The notes beneath the pieces were generated by a model. The model saw nothing but the letters and a program-made list of their open reading frames with translations, made no database searches and was not told the origin of the DNA. A DNA stretch of 64,000 bases, from positions 33,130,710-33,194,709 of the forward strand of contig CM032120.1 in the NCBI GenBank assembly GCA_018894105.1, in the 5' to 3' direction. This DNA comes from Jacaranda mimosifolia (Eukaryota > Streptophyta > Magnoliopsida > Lamiales > Bignoniaceae). Below, piece by piece: positions 12,861 through 25,489 of this stretch (within the stretch, counting starts at the first letter, position 1; each line of letters opens with the position of its first letter). The position numbers and the translations under genes are program-made.

Positions 12861-13627
12861 ATGTCAGGAATGAAGTACGAGGTAGAGAAATTTAATAGGA
12901 AGAACGACTTTGGGCTGTGGAAGATAAAGGTTCATGCCCTTCTGTGTCAGCAAGGTTTACAGAGAGCGTTAAAGGGCAGAGATTCCTTGCCGGAAATGCT
13001 GAAGGACTAGGAGAAAGACGAGTTCATGGCGAAGGCTTACGGTACTCTGGTGTTATCATTAGTGGATAACATACTGAGAAAGGTCGCAATGGAAAGTATG
13101 CCAGTGGATCTATGGAAGAAGCTGGAGAGTCTATACATGATGAAGTCCTTGACAAATCGGCTATATTTGAAACAGCGATTATATACATTAAGGATGAAGA
13201 AAGGTACATCTATCACTCAACATATTGACTTTTTAATAAGATGATTCTGGATCTCGCTAATATAGATGTCAAAATTGATGATGAGGATCAAGCTTTAATT
13301 CTCTTGTGTTCTCTGCCAAAATCTTTTGAGCACTTTGTTACTACTTTGTTGTACGGGAAATATACGATTTCAATGGAGGATGTGAAGGCCTCATTGAATT
13401 CCAACGAGTTGAGAAAACATGTCATGGGTAACAACAATGGTGAAAGTGGGGAAGGATTAGTGGCAAAAGGGAGATCGAGAGAAAGGGGAAAGAGTAGAGG
13501 CCGATCGAAGTCCCGAACCAAGCCTAGAAATGGTGACAAGTATTTTAGGTGCGGTGGAAAGGGGCATTGGAAACGAAATTGTCCGGAACGAGGAAAGACT
13601 AAGGATGCAAGTGAAACTTCATATTAG
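12861..13627 (+). pseudogene. gag: Copia gag pseudogene
   Basis: The reading frame starts at ATG 12861 with the typical plant copia opening (EVEKFNRKNDFGLWKIKV). It meets a stop at 13008-13010, continues from about 13023, and is broken again near 13240 before resuming to 13627. The C-terminal part is basic (RSRERGKSRGRSKSR) and is followed by a CCHC knuckle whose first Cys is Tyr (YFRCGGKGHWKRNC). The capsid-like protein would package element RNA. These breaks make a functional product very unlikely. Confidence 0.88.
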
Positions 13628-13644
13628 AAATGGGATGATGTCGC

Positions 13645-16600
13645 ATGAATGTTGAGGATGAGTCTGATGGTGGGCTTGTTCTCAATGTTGCTGAAACTTT
13701 ACTAAGTTCTGAATGGATTTTGGATAGTGGCTACTCCTACCACATGTACCCACGAGAAATTGGTTTACCACATACCATAAATATGATGGTGGTAAAGTGC
13801 TTATGGGAAACGATGCTTCTTGCAGGGTTGTAGGAATTGGCTTAGTTTGTATCAGGATATATGATGGGATAGTAAGGACCCTAACAGATGTGCGTCATGT
13901 TCCAAATCTGAAGAAAAAACTGATATTGCTGGGTACTCTGGACAAGAATGGTTGTGAGTACAAAGCTCGAGATGGAGTTCTGCGGGTTTCCAAAGGTGCA
14001 TTGCTTATCATGAAGGGAGAAAAGTGGAACGACCTTTACATATTGCAGGGAAACACGATTTCTGGTACTGCAGCGGTTTCTTCATCAATCAATGATACTA
14101 CGAAACTGTGGCATATGCGGCTTGGGCATATGAGTGAGAGGGGAATGTCAGAACTGAGCAAACGAGGTTTGCTTTGCAGAGAGAAGACTGGAGAACTGGA
14201 TTTCTGCAAGCAGTGTGTGCTGGGCAAGCAACAAAGGGTGAAATTCGGCACTACGATTCACAGGACCAAAGGTACCTTGGATTACATTCACTCAGATCTT
14301 TGGGGGCCTTCTCAGGTTCCTTCAAATGGAGGTGCAAGGTATATGCTGACATTCATAGATGATTTCTCACGGAGAGTATGGGTGTACATGCTAAAGCATA
14401 AGGATGAGGTGTTTGTCAACTTCAAGCAATGGAAGACCTTAATTGAGAAGCAGACAGGAAAAGAGATCAAGCGCTTGAGGACTAACAATGGATTGGAGTT
14501 CTGCAACAAGGAATTTCAGGAATTCTGCGACAATGAAGGAATTGTGAGGTATCGCACAGTTGTACATACACCACAGCAGAATGGAGTTGCAGAACGGATG
14601 AACAAGACTATCTTGGAAAGAGCTAGATGCATGCTCTTTAACGCTGGATTGTTTAAGGATTTTTGGGTAAGAGCGATTAACACTGAGTGTTATTTGGTGA
14701 ATAGGTCACCATCAACTACTTTGGACTGCAAGACACCAATGGAAGTTTGGTCTGGGTCTCTTTCTGATTACTTAAATCTAAGAGTATTTGACTGTCCAGC
14801 CTATGCTCATGTCCGGGATGGGAAGCTTGAGCCAAGGGTTAGGAAGTGCATATTTCTAAGCTATGCAGATGGAGTCAGAGGTTATAGTTTGTGGTGTAAT
14901 GATGACAAGGGCTCCAAGATGATTATTAGCAGAGACGTGACATTTGATGAGTCTGCAATAATGAAGAAAGTGGAACAACAGGAAAGCGGTCAATAGGGCG
15001 TTAAGGAGAAGGTGGAGATTCATATTGATCCTCCACAAGTTTCAAAGGGGAAACAGAAGGTGGTAGACGAAGCTAGTGAGAGCACATTACCACTGGATCA
15101 ACAGCAGAAAAATGAACCACTACAAAATAATTACTTGGCTCGCGATAGGGAGAGGAGGCAGATCAAACTACCACAGCGATATGCTTACTCAGATCTGGTA
15201 GCTTATGCTTTGAGTTCAGCTGAGGAGTTTGTAGGAGATGATCCAGTCTCATACAAAGAGGCAATTTTCAGGCCAAATTCTGATAAATAGTTTGCAGCTA
15301 TGAGTGAAGAGATGGAGTCTCTACACAAGAATAGCACATGGGAGCTAATTGATGTACCAAAAGGGCAAAAGATTGTAGGTTGTAAATGGATCTTCAAGAA
15401 GAAGGAAGGGATTCCTAGTGTTGAAGATGCTAGATACAAGGCGCGATGGTTGCTAATGTTTTACTCAGAGATAGGGAGTTGACTTCCATGAAGTATTTTC
15501 CCCAGTTGTAAAACATACTTCCATTCGTGTTCTACTTGCCATGGTTGCTCTATTTGATATGGAACTAGAGCAGATGGATGTGAAAACAACGTTTCTGTAT
15601 GGTGAGTTGGAGAAACAAATCTACATGAGTTAACCAGAAGGATTCGTTGTTCCCGAAAAATAAAATCAAGCATGTCTTTTGAAGAGGTCATTATATGGCC
15701 TCAAGCAGTGTCCCAGGCAGTAGTATAAAAAGGTTTAATGCTTTTATTACCAAGATAGGATATACAAGAAGCAAATTTTATTGTTGCGTATATTATAAAA
15801 TTTGTAGTGATAACCTTCTCATATATTTGATGTTGTATGTTAATGATATGTTGATTGCCTCTAGAAACATATATGAAATCAACCAATTAAAAGCTCAGTT
15901 AAGTGAAGAATTTGAGATGAAAGATTTGGGCAGTGCAAAGAAGATTTTGGGCATGGAGATTATCCGGGACAGACACGCAGGATTGTTGTACTTATCTCAA
16001 CAGCAATACATTGAGAAAGTACTTGAGCGATTTGGGATGGATAAGTCCAAGCCAGTTAGTACGCCGCTTGCAGCTCATTTCAGGTTCTCATCAAATCTAT
16101 CACCGAGACTGAAGAAGAGGTAGAGCACATGTCAAATGTGTCATATGCTAGTGCAGTGGGTAGCTTGATGTACACCATGGTGTGCACTAGGCCAGACATT
16201 TTACATGCAGTCAGTGTTGTAAGCAGGTATATGCACAAGCCAGGAAAGACTTATTGGCAAGCTATGAAATGGATCATGAGGTATTTGAGAGGCTCTGCAG
16301 ACAGATGTTTGAGGTGTAGTCAATCGAATTCTACTACAAGAATTATTGGCTATGTGGATGCGGATTATGCAGGAGATTTAGACAGCAAAAGGTCCATGAC
16401 GGGTTATGTCTTTTGTGTATCAAGTTGTACTGTTAGCTGGAAGATGACTTTGCAGTCGTCAGTTGCATTGTCCATAACAGAAGCTGAGTACATGGCTTTG
16501 GCTGAAGGCGTCAAGGAAGGCATTTGGATAAAGGGACTAATCGATGATATGGGTATGACTTTTGAGATCACTAAGGTATTTTGTGATAGTCAGAATGCCA

Positions 16601-16809
16601 TACACTTGTCAAAGAATCAGGTATTTCATGAGAGAACAAAACACGTAGATGTGAGGTATCACTTTGTTCGGGATATGGTGTCTCAAGGAGTCATGTTGGT
16701 TGACAAAGTTGGGACTAAGGATAATTTGGCATACATGTTGACTAAGGCTATTCCAGAAATCAAATTCGAGCATTGCTTGGATTTGGTTAATGTTTGTAGA
16801 CTCAGATAA
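13645..16809 (+). pseudogene. pol: Copia pol pseudogene (protease-integrase-RT-RNase H)
   Basis: Protease is marked by WILDSGYSYHM near 13710. A frame change near 13800 leads into a 399-codon open stretch (13797-14996) holding the GAG-pre-integrase HHCC zinc motif (LGHMSERGMSELSKRG, C-x2-C near 14210) and the integrase core. Core residues seen are HSDLWGPS (first Asp) and QQNGVAERM (Glu), but the second Asp site reads LRTNNGLEF with AAC at 14484-14486. Reverse transcriptase spans about 15290-16120 with several stops and frameshifts, and its YVDD box reads YVND (AAT at 15842-15844). RNase H is long and open (16129-16809; DADYAGD, TEAEYMAL, DSQNAIHL). Loss of both catalytic Asp residues makes it inactive. 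Confidence 0.92.
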
Positions 16810-16871
16810 CAGGCCCTATTGGGGGCAGGGATAAAGAAGATGAATGGGAATTTTAAGTCAATGTGGAGAAT

Positions 16872-17486
16872 TGTTGATTTTGCCTTGAAATTTGAGGTAA
16901 AATTGACAAGAAACGAAAGAAATTGAGTGAAATGGAGCAAAGTGGTCGAAAACGCGTGTTGGAAGGACGCCGCGCGCTGGGGCACAAGGCAAGGCGCACC
17001 AAGGCATTGACATGGGCGAAAAAGGCATGAAAACACGCGTCGTGCGCCCCGGCGCATAGTGAACAGTAACTTGCGCTGCCCCTAGCGCAAAGTTTCTGTC
17101 CTATTGCAAGAAAGGCGCATTGGGGCGTAAATTTTGTGCGCCCCAGCACGCGGCGCAGGCCCACGGCCCTTGGGCTTCGTTTTCAGGTATAAATTTAGTG
17201 TTTTTTTCTTCCAGAAAAGTATCACGAACATAACACAATGGCTTCTTTACTGCTTTTGAGTAATTCTCTCAAGACGGAGTTTAGAACGAGGGTGTTAGGT
17301 GTTTTCGTGAGATTTGTGGGATTCGAGTTTGTACTTGCACTTGATTTGAGATCAATAAAATTTCTTTTATTTATTGGGTGGATTAGGTACATTGTCGAAC
17401 CACGTTTAATCTTGTTGTCATAATTCAATCGAATTACTTTACTGTTATTTCATTATTTCCGCAATAAATCTCCCTGGGTTACAACA
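16872..17486 (+). repeat. Copia 3' LTR
   Basis: 615 bp, TGTTG...CAACA. Upstream is a purine-rich stretch (16821-16850) that includes the probable polypurine tract, although the bases immediately before the LTR (GTGGAGAAT) are less typical. This LTR keeps more CpG sites than the 5' copy and lacks about 24 bp of the 5' copy's early section. Confidence 0.93.
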
Positions 17487-17640
17487 ATTTCAATCTATCA
17501 TTTTTCAAGATTTTTACAATACTAATTATATTTTTATTTTTACACGAAAAATAATGATAAAATAAAAATACCTTTAAAAATAATGAAATATAGAATGAAA
17601 ATAAAAACACAACCAAAATGGTGAAACATTTCTTACGGTG
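17487..17640. repeat. Dispersed AT-rich repeat, right part
   Basis: Begins with the target duplication ATTTC and continues the homology to 10570-10715 (TTTTTACAATA, AATAATGATAAAATAAAAATA, AATGAAA). With 11938-12200 it makes one repeat copy split by the copia insertion. Confidence 0.65.
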
Positions 17641-20600
17641 AATGATAAGCAAAAGTCAAAATGATGAGAATGACATCCAAGGTTTCAAAAATACCAATCT
17701 AATGGATGTATAATGCATTTGTTAATATCTCTTGAAAAGTAAGCTATATTTGATTTTATTTTCGTAAAATGTGTTCATTCTGCAGAAATTCTTTCAAAAC
17801 ATAAATAACTTTTTTTAAGTTCAATTTTTTTCCAAAATATTGTTGAAAAATCTTAATCATTTCAAATAATCAATGAATCAAAATTATATATAATTATATC
17901 TTTCAAGTATTATTTTTTAATATAAATATATATTAATTATTATATGCTTATAAAAAAAAAATATGACATTATAAAAACTTGATATAATTCCACTAATCAA
18001 ATAAAACTTACAAAAGTATCTCTTATAAAATTTATCTTTTCTCTCAAATTATAACCAAACAAAGATTTATTCTCAAAACATTTTTTAATCATACTTTTAA
18101 ACAAATTCTCCCAAAACATTCTTTGAGAAACCTCCAAAACACATAACCAACATTCCCAAAAAAATTGGATTCATGTAATTCAAATCTACATCACTTCCAT
18201 GGGTTCGTACCTTAGTCTAATAGAACTTTCCTTTCTAGCTAGACTATACAACAAGTGTTTGTAGAGGAAAAGTAAATTTATATTTTAAATTCGTAGTGCC
18301 TCCTAATTAAAGGATATGTTTACATTTTCATTTTCCCTAAAATTTAAAAAATGAATATTAGCATGTATTTGAATTTTTTTTTTGTTGGAATATAATAATT
18401 AAAATAGGTATAGAGTTGAAAATTTAGGTGGTTTATATATATGCTTATGCCTGAAAGATGTGTTCTTTCAAAATATATGTATAATGTATATTTTAATTAT
18501 TTTAAAATGATAATAGATACTTTTATTTCAAATTAAATTTGAATTTGGTGGATGTAGTACTAGGATGATATGGTAGATTTAAAAATAAAAATAAAAATAA
18601 TGTAAGAGCATTTTCAATAAAAATGCGTATAAATTGATAGTTTTAAATTTTTAAATAGTAATAAAAATAGAAAAAGGGTTCAAAAATCAAAACAAACGCT
18701 CCCGTACTTTTGTAATTTCTAACATGAAAAAAGTTGAAAAATCTCAAAACTCAAAAACTATATATAATTATACTAAAGATGCATCTCATTTGAAGTACTT
18801 GCATTTTATTTCATCTACAATATGATGGGCTCCCATATATTAGAGAAGAATTTTAAATTAAACTAAATAGAGATGAAGAAAGTGATGATGTAAAGTATTT
18901 GGAGTAAGGCAACATGTGTGCTTTAGTACTGCCCACAGGACAGATCATGAAGCGAGGACAACAAACAAGCGGTTATCTGGTTACATAAACACAATATCAA
19001 TAATGCTAGGTGGACTTTGCAAAAACAAATTAGAGGGTGTCCGGTCCGGTGATCTTATTATAAACATTTTTCCTTCACTCAAGTGAGGGTCTTGCTTATA
19101 AGTTTTTCTTAAATATTTGAAAATTCATAAGATATTATACAATATTTAGTAAAGTTTCTAAAGAAGAGCTCATAAGATTTTGAAATAAGATATTTAAGAA
19201 GTTAAGTTCATTTAGAAAGTCTTATAAGTTCTAATATCTTATAAAATATTTTTAGGGCAAATAAGATGCTACATTTTATTTTACAAACAATTTGTTGAAG
19301 TGTTTTTAAAAATTATAATATCTTGGTTTTGATAATTTTATAATAAGGAGTATGTTAAATAGTTTAAAAATAAGCTAGGAATTATTTATTTTTTGAAAAA
19401 GAATTAATATAACTCTACCATCTTCTTATTCAGGGAAATTGAAAGCTTCTCTTTTCTTAAATTTTTTTATCAAATACGTTATAGTATCTTATAAGCTCTC
19501 TCTTACTATATATTTTGAAAAGTTTATAAGTTCACCCAAACACCCTTTTAATAAATTGTTACCACCAATATTTCGTAAGTTTCATGATCTTATTTTATCA
19601 AGTATTTCAAAAATCCTATTTTTGGAATAAAATCCAACACTTTATTGGCTTTATAAGTATCTCACGGAGTTTATAAGATTTTTTAATAAGTTTGACAAAA
19701 TATCCTTGGAATTAGTAGTTAAAATATTAGAACAAGGAAGTGCGTTTTTGTAACTTGATTCAGTAGGAAGTTTAAATAGGTAGATGCTAGAAGACTAGAA
19801 GATATTTGAGTTCTTCCTTAAGTTGTTCACTGTTTCTTCCGTGGAACCTTTTTTTTTTTTTTTTTTTTATATATAATCGCATTCAAAGAATTGTGATATT
19901 GATCACCTTTCTCCTGCCTTTTATTATAAAACATGAATCCAACTTTGTCTACATAATTTGGAAGGACCAAATGAAATGAATTCATAGACCAGGCACTTTC
20001 TTCCGTGGAACTTATGACAATAGAGTTTCATGGCAGAAAAACGTGTTTAACTTAGATTATCCTTTTCTTTTTTTTTAAAAAAAAAAGAACAAAAAATCTT
20101 TTTATGTTCGACTTAGATTGTTAATCATAAAAAGGGTTGCTATCATAAACCAAATAAAGGCTGAAATTGGCATAGAAAATCTTTGGTAATGTTTGGATAT
20201 GAATTAAGTGCTTTGGGAGAATGAGTTTTGAAAGTGGGATTGGGGAATGTGATGTATGTTTGTTTATATTTTGGGAATAGTAAGAAAATTATTTTAGAAA
20301 AATTTGGGATGTTTGTTTATGTTTTGGGAGAAAATAAATTCTATTGTAGCAGTCAAATCAATGATTTTTATTAAATTTTTGGGGTGGAAATAGAATTGAG
20401 TGATTTTTTATTATTAAAATAATAATAATAAAATATGTATGATATATATAATATGTATGTATATATTGAAAAATGAAAAAATTTTGGGGATAATGAAAGA
20501 TAGAAGAGAGTATATTGAGAAATTTAATTTGACATTTCGAAAGAAATTTTTTTACATATTTAAAAAAAATAATTTTATTTTCCCAAAATGTAACTAACAT

Positions 20601-20873
20601 AGCCTTTACATTTTTTAAAACGTTCACCCGCCAGAGTAGAGTAGAGCCCATTGACCAGCCTGAATTTACCAAAGAAATTCTCATTAAGACCAAATGGTTA
20701 TGTAAAAATAGTACTTCTGTAACACTAAGATGATGATCAATATAACACGTCGTGATAAGAAAAAAAAACAAAAAGAATTCTCGCCGTTCAGTCAAAAATT
20801 CCAACCCCCCCACCCCAGCCAACCAACCAACCAAATAGTAAACAAACAAACAAATGCTATTTTCTGTTCTCAA
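17641..20873. other. AT-rich intergenic with probable old MITE debris
   Basis: No gene supported. Bases 19080-19700 contain many CTTATAAG-type palindromes and a CCCAAACACCC motif. Bases 20185-20610 begin with ATGTTTGGATATGAATT and end with CAAAATGTAACTAACATAGCC, with two near-copies of ATGTTTGTTTATRTTTTGGGA inside. Both patterns are typical of worn MITEs, but neither has definable ends. The last ~270 bp are likely the 3' untranslated region of the pyruvate kinase gene. Confidence 0.4.
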
Positions 20874-23289
20874 TCAGTTAACTGCCAAAATGATAATGTC
20901 ACTGATTCCAGTACACTGCACCATCACAATCGAGTCACCAGGCTTGCAGAGTCGCTTGGCTTTGGCTTGTTTTATAGCCAATTCCCGTATTTCTTCGATT
21001 TTCAATTCTTTGGACACGGGAGAACTTAGCAGCATCGGCAGCACTCCACGATAGATTAGCCCATGCATGGCCGGATACTCATCACTCTTTCGATTCACAA
21101 CCACTGAAACAATCGGCACGCTAGGCCTATACTTGGCCACCAACTTTGCAGTATTCCCCCCTTCCGTCAGGACCAATATCAGTGCTGCCCGAGTTGAATT
21201 CGCCGCCTGCACGGCTGCACAAGCCAGGCTCTCCAACAGGCTCATTGGCAGAGGTGCAGCCTCCGTAGCTCTTCGAAAAACTTGGCCGTAGTTAAGAGAA
21301 TTCTCAGCTTCTATGCAAATCTTGGCCATCGTCTCCACAGCCAGCACAGGGTAGGCGCCGGCAGCCGTTTCACCACTCAGCATCACACAATCTGTCCCAT
21401 CAATTACCGCATTAGCCACATCAGTAGCCTCGGCCCGTGTTGGCCGTGGGGACTTGATCATCGACTCCAGCATTTGAGTTGCTGTCACCACTGGCTTCCC
21501 CTGCACATTGCACTTCTTTATCATCACCTTTTGGGCTAAAAATATCTTCTCAATGGGGATCTCCATTCCCAGGTCGCCCCGCGCCACCATAAATGCATCC
21601 GTATTGGCCAAAATGTCATCAAAATTAGCCACCCCTTCTTGGTTTTCAACCTTTGACATAAGTACTATAGACTTGGTATGATCCCCAAGCAGCTTCCTGA
21701 CCTCCACAAGGTCGGAACCTTTGCGAACAAATGACAAGGCAATAATGTCAATCTTGTTGGGAACTCCCCACTCCAAGATATCCTCTTTGTCCTTGTCCGT
21801 GAGCGTCGGCAGATCAACAATGGCTCCGGGAAGATTGACATTTTTCCGCTCACCCAGAACGGCGGTATTTTCACAGCGACAGCGAACCATTCCCCAGTCC
21901 TTGTTGCACTCGATGACTTTGAGGGAGATGGTGCCATCAGAGCACAAGATAAGGCTTCCAGGCTTTAAGTCCTCTGCCAGCTTCTTATAGCTCATTGAGA
22001 TCATGTGCTCGTCACCCTCTCTGCTGTAGTCTGTTGATATGGTGATTTCTTGGCCTTGTTTCAGCTGAATTGGCTTCCTCTCCTTCAACAATCCGGTACG
22101 TATCTCTGGACCCTGCCATAGGAACATACTTGATTCTATTAGCATAGAAATTATTACTGTTAGTGTTATTTAATCAAAAGAGAATTTAGAGCCCCAGAAA
22201 TTTGTACTTGAAACATTTCTGGTACAACTCAAACAAAGAATACGAAAAAAGGGGTTCGAGTTTACAAAAGATACAAAAATCTCAGGTAGAAAACCGTTAT
22301 CAAAATTATCAAATAAAAATCTCTCTGATCCTTTCATATTGTCCTCCTCAGAACTTAAGATAAGTGTATAATATTACAATTAGTATGTTTAATAATAAAA
22401 GTAAATTACTTGCTATTTATAAAACTAAAAAACCTTATATAAAAAGAACTCGAGATTTTATAAAAAGTAAATTACTTGGTCACCGCTGCCCCTATTAAAA
22501 TTAAGAAATATAATATGAAAAGAATCATAGTTATTTGATTGGGTGGTAAATAAGATAGGATGTTAACTTAGGATTCTAGCTAGCCGGCCTTAGTGTTTAA
22601 ATACCAAGTCAAATCCCAAGATCATTAACTTTTTCCCATAAAAAATACTATTGTATATCATAATAATAACTACAGATGCATTGCTATACTGTTGACAAAC
22701 CAACTTAACTAATTTAATTAATTCTCTTCAATTCAATCGAATAATATTCAACAACAATGAAAAATATTAAGTTTATAATTTCAGCTATACTTTTAAAACT
22801 GTCAAGAGAATCAATATGACAAGGTAGTTAAATAATTAGCCATGACATATGAAGAGTAATAACTTTGGGAGTCAAGTAATACTTTCAAAAAGAAAAATAA
22901 ATAAAAAGACAAAACTGGAAGGAAAAAAAATAAATAAATAACATGTACGAAAGATGCACGTAACTAGGCCAACTAACCTTTGTATCCAACATGACGGCAC
23001 AAAGGAGGCCGGTGTTCCGAACTGCGGCGCGGAGGTTGTCGAGCGTCTCCTGATGATATACATGGCTGCCGTGGGAGAAGTTGAAGCGAGCTACGTTCAT
23101 GCCAGCCCTTAAAAGCTTCTCTATTGTCTCCACCGACCGCGACGCTGGCCCCAGCGTGCACACTATCTTCGTTTTAGGTCTCTTCTGCTGCTCGTCATAT
23201 GGGCTTGTTGACATTATTCCATTCATCGTATTACCATTAGCAACGAAATTGTAAGAAAACAAGGATCCATTGCTGTTGAGAAGACCCAT
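20874..23289 (-). CDS. Pyruvate kinase, cytosolic type, two exons, 516 aa
   Basis: Exon 1 is 22978-23289 (104 codons) and exon 2 is 20874-22112 (412 codons plus stop). The 865-bp intron falls exactly between DTK and GPEIRTG. The enzyme transfers phosphate from phosphoenolpyruvate to ADP, the last step of glycolysis. Visible family marks are KTKIVCTLGPAS, NVARFNFSHGSH, the phosphate-transfer Lys258 and metal-binding Glu260 in MSKVENQEG, Asp284 in MVARGDLGMEIP, catalytic Thr316 in VVTATQMLESM, and SPRPTRAEATDVANAV. About 40 residues precede the KTKIV motif and contain no obvious plastid transit peptide, so a cytosolic enzyme is inferred. The length fits plant cytosolic isozymes. No frame breaks are present. 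Confidence 0.96.
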
Positions 23290-23392
23290 TGGGACGAGAG
23301 AAAAATAAGAAAAAGTTAAGCTTTGTCTAGTTAATGTTCCTCGTGGGTGTTGGGGGGCGGGAGTTGGAGAGGGGGGAAGTCGTGGGAGGCGT

Positions 23393-23399
23393 ATTTATA
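23393..23399 (-). promoter_or_regulatory. TATA box of the pyruvate kinase gene
   Basis: TATAAAT on the minus strand about 105 bp upstream of the start codon. A C/T-rich leader on the sense strand (23341-23385) follows it, as is common in highly expressed plant genes. Confidence 0.6.
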
Positions 23400-24300
23400 T
23401 TAGTGCATTAGGTGAAAAAAGGGAACCTCCCATGAATTGGAATTGCAGTAATTAACTGTTTTTTTCCTAGTTTTACAAGGGAATGGATTTCCTTGGCTAA
23501 GAAGACTTCTAATGACCATAGACATGGAAATTACCTTAATATTACGTTCTTTTCTAAATTATATTTATTTTAATTTCCTAATCTTTTTGGCTTCAGAATC
23601 AGGCTAATAATTTGATAACGTCGTCTGGCCATGTAAAGTTGGAATTTAATTTGGACAGTCCGAAATTAAATATTGATTTCCATCTGAAAACTTTTACCTT
23701 TTTTTTTTTTTTTTTTTTTTTTACCATCGAAAAAGAAAAAACAGAAGCAAAAAAAAAAAAGGAACAAGGTGAGCCATATTTGTTTGTTCATATATGCTTC
23801 AATGTTTTCGATTAAAATGGTAGGATATCATTATGTCAGAATATTAGTAAAAAATATAATAACTAATCAAGTATGACCGCTATTCGTGGTATATAAAAAT
23901 ATACATTATTATATATTTGTATAATAGTTACGTAAATAAGTATCCATATTTTCAAAAAATTGATTTTAAAATCTCATACTTTATAGGTTCATAATTTTGT
24001 TACATGAATCAAGCCCTCTGATGTGGATTAGGTAAACGCGCCATCTTACTCAGTCTAATGATTATTTAGTTAATTCAAATGGGCTATAATTAGGCACTTT
24101 GGAGTCTTTATTTCATTTTCTATTCTATCTCATATTCCAATTTGTTGTATTTATGTCAAGTGTATATAATTATCAATCAAATATTTTTATAAAGAAATAT
24201 TTAATACATATGTCATATTTTTATGAAATAAAATAGGAGATAGAATAGGGAATGGAATAGAAGATTTTAACCATTAATTAGGAACCCGATTAATTATTTA
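23400..24300. other. Intergenic upstream of pyruvate kinase
   Basis: AT-rich DNA with a poly(T) tract at about 23700-23722 followed by an A-rich tract. It presumably contains the pyruvate kinase promoter beyond the TATA box. No other gene seen. Confidence 0.45.
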
Positions 24301-24895
24301 TTTACATTGAGTTAAGAAATTAAATAAGTCTAAATTTATTCAACGTCTCTAGTTCATTATCAAAAATATCCTAGTTGTAGTGCTGCAAAGTACGCCATCT
24401 GTATTTATTCTAAATTCTCTGAGCATACTACCCTCTTTATCAATTACTGACTTAGGCGTTAAAAGGATTTTCATCAAGGAACACATTAGTAACCTAACGA
24501 TTTATTTTTGAGCATAGGACTAGATCCAAAGTAGTTATTGAAGAGACATTGGGGTCCGCAAATTTTTGGTACAATCACCAATTGATGCCGTTTGTGAGAA
24601 AATCAAGTTTGATTAGTTAAAATTTTCAAATGAAAGAAAGTATACAGAGGCAGCAATCAAAGAGATGGTAGAACAGGCTGCACAGCCCCATCCCTTGCCT
24701 AAGCCTTATTCGCTCCCAACACCAGGAGGTGCAGATGATGATACAGTGCTAAGGGAGCAAGCAAGTGAACCTATCATGCAAGTAACTATTACCCAGCTCG
24801 GTGGCTGAATCCACTGCCACCTGCGGGCGCACCTCAACACACACCAAATTAAGAGGTCAAGGACCTATTCTCACCTATATCACTTGGGCAGTTAT
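24300..24895 (+). mobile_element. Ty3/gypsy relic: LTR end, leader and gag start
   Basis: The text around 24445-24600 (TGACTTAGGCGTTAAAAGGATT, then GGGGTCCGCAAATTTTTGG, then TTGATGCCGTTTGTGAGAA) follows the order found at the LTR-to-leader junction of many plant Ty3/gypsy elements, where TTGGCGCCGTTTGTGGGAA is typical. An ATG at about 24630 and a short Gln/Pro-rich frame follow. It is badly decayed and I infer that it continues at 26590 and 30183 after later insertions. Confidence 0.5.
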
Positions 24896-25136
24896 TTCAC
24901 TTCGTGCGGGCAGGGGATGAGGGGAACACCAGAGGGAAACTAGTTTCATGCTTAAAGTGGAGACTCGGAAGAGGTAGGTTGTGAGCGTTTGTGATTTCAT
25001 TTTTCATTTTCCATTTTCCATTTCTAAGAGATAATAGTGAGATTTTGGTGTATATGAGGTAGAATTTTTTTATGACAGAATGATTATTTATGGGGTAAAA
25101 GTGTAATGATTGGAGTTGATGTGACAAACGAAAGTT

Positions 25137-25300
25137 ATGAGATGGTGACTGGTTGTGAAATCTTTTGTGCGAAAAAAGTCGTGAGATAGTATTTGATTGT
25201 GAGTTTTTTTTTTTTTTTTTTGAGAAAAATTTGTGAGATGGTGATTAGTTGTGACATTTTTTATGAGAAAAACTTATGAGATTGTGATTGGTTGTAAGGT
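25137..25300. repeat. ~45-52-bp tandem repeat, four units
   Basis: Four units share GAGATRGTGATTGGTTGTGA followed by a T-rich stretch and GAGAAAAA. Spacing varies mainly by the length of the poly(T) part. Confidence 0.65.
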
Positions 25301-25489
25301 ATGAGTTAAAATGTTGTGTATGTAATAATTTTTATATAATATTTATATATAAGTCATATTAGAATAAAATAAAATAAATAAAATATACTTTAGAATATCC
25401 TATAATAATATACTAAAATATAATAATGAATTTATGTCATAATTTAATTAGTTAAACTTTTAAAAATTTTACGTATACATTGAAATAAA

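Larger units (their letters stand above)
12201..17486 (+). mobile_element. Ty1/copia LTR retrotransposon, complete in outline, decayed
   Basis: A 5286-bp element with LTRs of 633 and 615 bp, each starting TGTTG and ending CAACA. It is flanked by a perfect 5-bp target duplication ATTTC at 12196-12200 and 17487-17491. Internal order is gag, protease, integrase, reverse transcriptase, RNase H, which is the Ty1/copia order and fits the TNT1-94-like group. There are stops or frameshifts in gag, between protease and integrase, and in the reverse transcriptase. The LTRs differ at roughly one position in ten by eye plus a ~24-bp indel, so the insertion is not recent. Confidence 0.95.
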
